From positions 1 through 34,958 of the forward strand of contig JANBPU010000166.1 of assembly GCA_027575805.1 (NCBI GenBank): a stretch of DNA of 34,958 bases, given 5' to 3'. A model generated the notes under the pieces. The model had not been told where the DNA came from. It searched no databases and worked only from the letters and a program-made list of their open reading frames with translations. Each line of letters starts with the position of its first letter. Position 1 is the stretch's first letter. This DNA comes from Mycoemilia scoparia (taxonomy: Eukaryota; Kickxellomycota; Kickxellomycetes; Kickxellales; Kickxellaceae). Both the position numbers and the translations under genes were made by a program. Positions 33,429 through 34,958 of this stretch are shown piece after piece.

Positions 33429-33675
33429 CATATTTTTGCCCAATGCTTTGTGAGCTCTGGCCAAATATCCAGCACTTATCGTTATACATGCCAGTTGGAA
33501 AAATGCTTAGATAAACGAATATGGTTTGCATAATGGTAGTTATCTATTCTGTGTATTATACCTAGGCTATATAGAATCACAAGACAACACTTGTTAATGT
33601 TGTTTATTTAACACCAGGGTGATTAGCATCAAGTGATATATGGCCAAAGCTCACAAGGCCATAGACAAAAATGGG
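33429..33675. repeat. Inverted-repeat element, about 247 bases
   Basis: Sequence 33429-33469, read as reverse complement, aligns with 33635-33675: GATATTTGGCCAGAGCTCAC against GATATATGGCCAAAGCTCAC, continuing to ...CAAAAAT. I count roughly 32 of 41 positions alike. The 165-base interior has no ORF. Likely an older non-autonomous transposon. Confidence 0.6.
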
Positions 33676-33779
33676 TCCTCAGGGGCCACATAGCAAATGC
33701 CCTGTAATCGGGTCAAAATTTGGTAAGGACATGCTATTTCTGTCTACCATACATTTGATCCAAAGTGAAATTATACAAT

Positions 33780-33900
33780 ATATGGGTGATAGTTTTTGAA
33801 GGGTACCTTTTGGTGGCCAACGGTTATAGGTGAAATCACAGTCAAATGAATGATGATCACCATCTGTTGGCAGACTGCCACCCTTCAAAAATAACCACAC
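33780..33900. repeat. Foldback MITE-like repeat, copy C
   Basis: Left arm ATATGGGTGATAGTTTTTGA (from 33780) and right arm CCACCCTTCAAAAATAACCA (33878-33897) are inverted copies of the same arm seen in copy A, with several mismatches. The interior is diverged from A but keeps TTTTGGTGGCCAACG. Confidence 0.7.
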
Positions 33901-33980
33901 ATATGGGTCATAATTTATGAAGGGTGACTTTTGGTGGCCGCTGATCATAGGGTGATAATCACCACTGATTAGCGGCCATA
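33901..33980. repeat. Foldback MITE-like repeat, copy D, half element
   Basis: The first 39 bases (33901-33939, ATATGGGTCATAATTTATGA onward to GGTGGCC) are identical to the left end of copy B. The right arm is missing; instead the sequence folds back through GGCCGCTGATCA (33936-33947) and TGATTAGCGGCC (33966-33977). Confidence 0.65.
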
Positions 33981-33984
33981 GGTG

Positions 33985-33988
33985 TGTG

Positions 33989-34026
<38 letters not shown>
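33985..34026. repeat. (TA)n(TG)n compound microsatellite
   Basis: About eight TA units followed by about eleven TG units immediately right of repeat copy D. Such tracts often grow beside MITE ends. Confidence 0.7.
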
Positions 34027-34640
34027 CACATATGAGTTTGCACACACATACAAAAAAAAAAGGAGTATCGACATCGACATCGACACCATTTTTTTGATCA
34101 CTTTGCGAAACCATCGTTTTTTAACTCCTAAATTTTTGATTTCATATATTTTTCATTACTTTTTTAACCCACATACTTTATACCAAAAATTAATGATATT
34201 AAATAACATCAGGCACATGCATACTAATAGAAACTTGCTTAAAAAATAATATGTTTAAAGCTTATTTTTTATTTTTTAATAAAAACAAAACAACTACACA
34301 AAAAACCAAAAAACTAGCAACAAAATGCAAATGTAATCCTCACATCACAAAGAATTCATAATAAGAACTACCTAAACTCACTCCTTGGTCACAAGCTACA
34401 TCAGAGAAGAACTCTAAACTGGGTGTAGCTAGAATACAAGACAAGCTCACCACCACACTGCCCTTCACATCTCAAGGATTTGGACCCAGATATTAGAGGA
34501 ATGCAAGAAGTGCTAGTTTTTCAGAATTCTAATGAGTATCAAAAGGCAATCAGCTTTTGGTAAAAGCACACAAAGAGGGAGGAATCTGTCTGACCCTAAG
34601 CAATAGATGACAGGACCTTTGTGCAATTACCAACAGCTTT
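34027..34640. other. Spacer, no gene seen
   Basis: Extremely A/T-rich from 34050 to 34320 (GACATCGACATCGACA triplet-like run at 34067-34084). From about 34330 base composition becomes more balanced, as in the ORF to the right, and could be its 3' flank. Confidence 0.4.
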
Positions 34641-34958
34641 TTACCTATTGACAACATCATTAGCAATTCTTACTCTTCCAGCAAGTCTTGAACTTACTTC
34701 CTCACTATATCTCATCCAGCTATCACCTGGGTGGGGTCTTATGGTAGATTTTTGCTTTCTTGTATCTGCTACACTTACCAATTTAGAATTCACTCTAATA
34801 TAGCTTGATTCCTCAGAGCTTGTATAAGCAGAACCTACTAATCTTCCTCTATGACATTTAAATGACAAATACATCTTGATGTTAGTAATCTGATACTTTG
34901 TAATAATAGTTCTGCTTACACTTGTATAAATGAAAAAATAGGCATCTGTTTTGCAGAG
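34641..34958 (-). CDS. Partial ORF running off the right edge, unrecognised
   Basis: The minus strand is open from the window edge to a stop at 34641, 105 codons. Readable parts are YLSFKCHRGRLVGSAYTSSE, VSVADTRKQKSTIRPHPG and LAGRVRIANDVVNR. The composition is balanced and charged, unlike UTR shadows nearby, but no domain is visible. A donor-like AAATTG-GTAAGT in the middle (near 34778-34790) means that part of it could be intron. It may be a gene 3' end or a transposon-derived fragment. Confidence 0.3.
   Translation of the reverse strand, partial: LCKTDAYFFIYTSVSRTIITKYQITNIKMYLSFKCHRGRLVGSAYTSSEESSYIRVNSKLVSVADTRKQKSTIRPHPGDSWMRYSEEVSSRLAGRVRIANDVVNR

Noticed and set aside
1..34958. tRNA, rRNA or CRISPR
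   Set aside because: I scanned for T-loop GGTTCGA-type boxes and for regular direct repeats; the few GTTCAAAT/GGTTCG hits lie in coding exons or lack any pairing arm.

Overview
This is a nuclear contig from a fungus with short introns (about 45 to 130 bases), many of them with GTAAGT/GTATGT donors. The gene content (GARP subunit, GPI-anchor mannosyltransferase, calnexin, Hsp31-like DJ-1 protein, MSH4) and the AT-rich, microsatellite-laden spacers fit an early-diverging filamentous fungus. A Mucoromycota/Mucorales genome of the Phycomyces type is my best guess; this is inferred from style and content, not from a marker gene. I see no rRNA, tRNA or CRISPR.

Layout. 0-5.1 kb: a nine-exon cyclin-Q-like gene (minus) and a four-exon VPS53 gene (plus) share a 242-base divergent promoter. 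6.2-6.9 kb: an orphan two-pass membrane protein. 7.3-11.9 kb: a roughly 23-exon MSH4 gene (minus) encoding the meiotic MutS homologue. 12.0-12.8 kb: a single-exon Hsp31-like DJ-1/PfpI gene. 14.2-15.1 kb: an unrecognised two-exon, probably nuclear protein. 16.1-18.0 kb: a nine-exon splicing-factor gene (PAXBP1/NTR2 type), convergent with PIG-M (18.2-19.7 kb). 20.1-22.0 kb: calnexin. 22.6-25.9 kb: a large PLK4/SAK-type Polo kinase. 26.3-28.3 kb: an unrecognised 608-residue protein. From 28.3 kb onward the window is gene-poor. It holds three tiny ORFs (an 82-residue protein, a one-finger C2HC protein, and a secreted six-cysteine defensin-like peptide), a family of foldback MITE-like repeats, a second inverted-repeat pair, microsatellites, and an ORF running off the right edge.

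The genes do not form one pathway. They are housekeeping secretory functions (VPS53, PIG-M, calnexin), RNA splicing, meiosis (MSH4) and cell-cycle control (cyclin Q, PLK4). The most notable points are: a PLK4 with a recognisable cryptic polo-box and terminal polo-box in a genome that otherwise looks like a non-flagellated fungus; four GC-AG introns, all with the donor GCAAGT, among about 47; 15- and 17-base micro-exons in MSH4; an MSH4 intron whose donor reads GGAAGT where GTAAGT is expected; and the repeat family at 31.2-34.0 kb. Exon joins were made by eye from splice consensus, frame and family similarity, with no transcript or database support.
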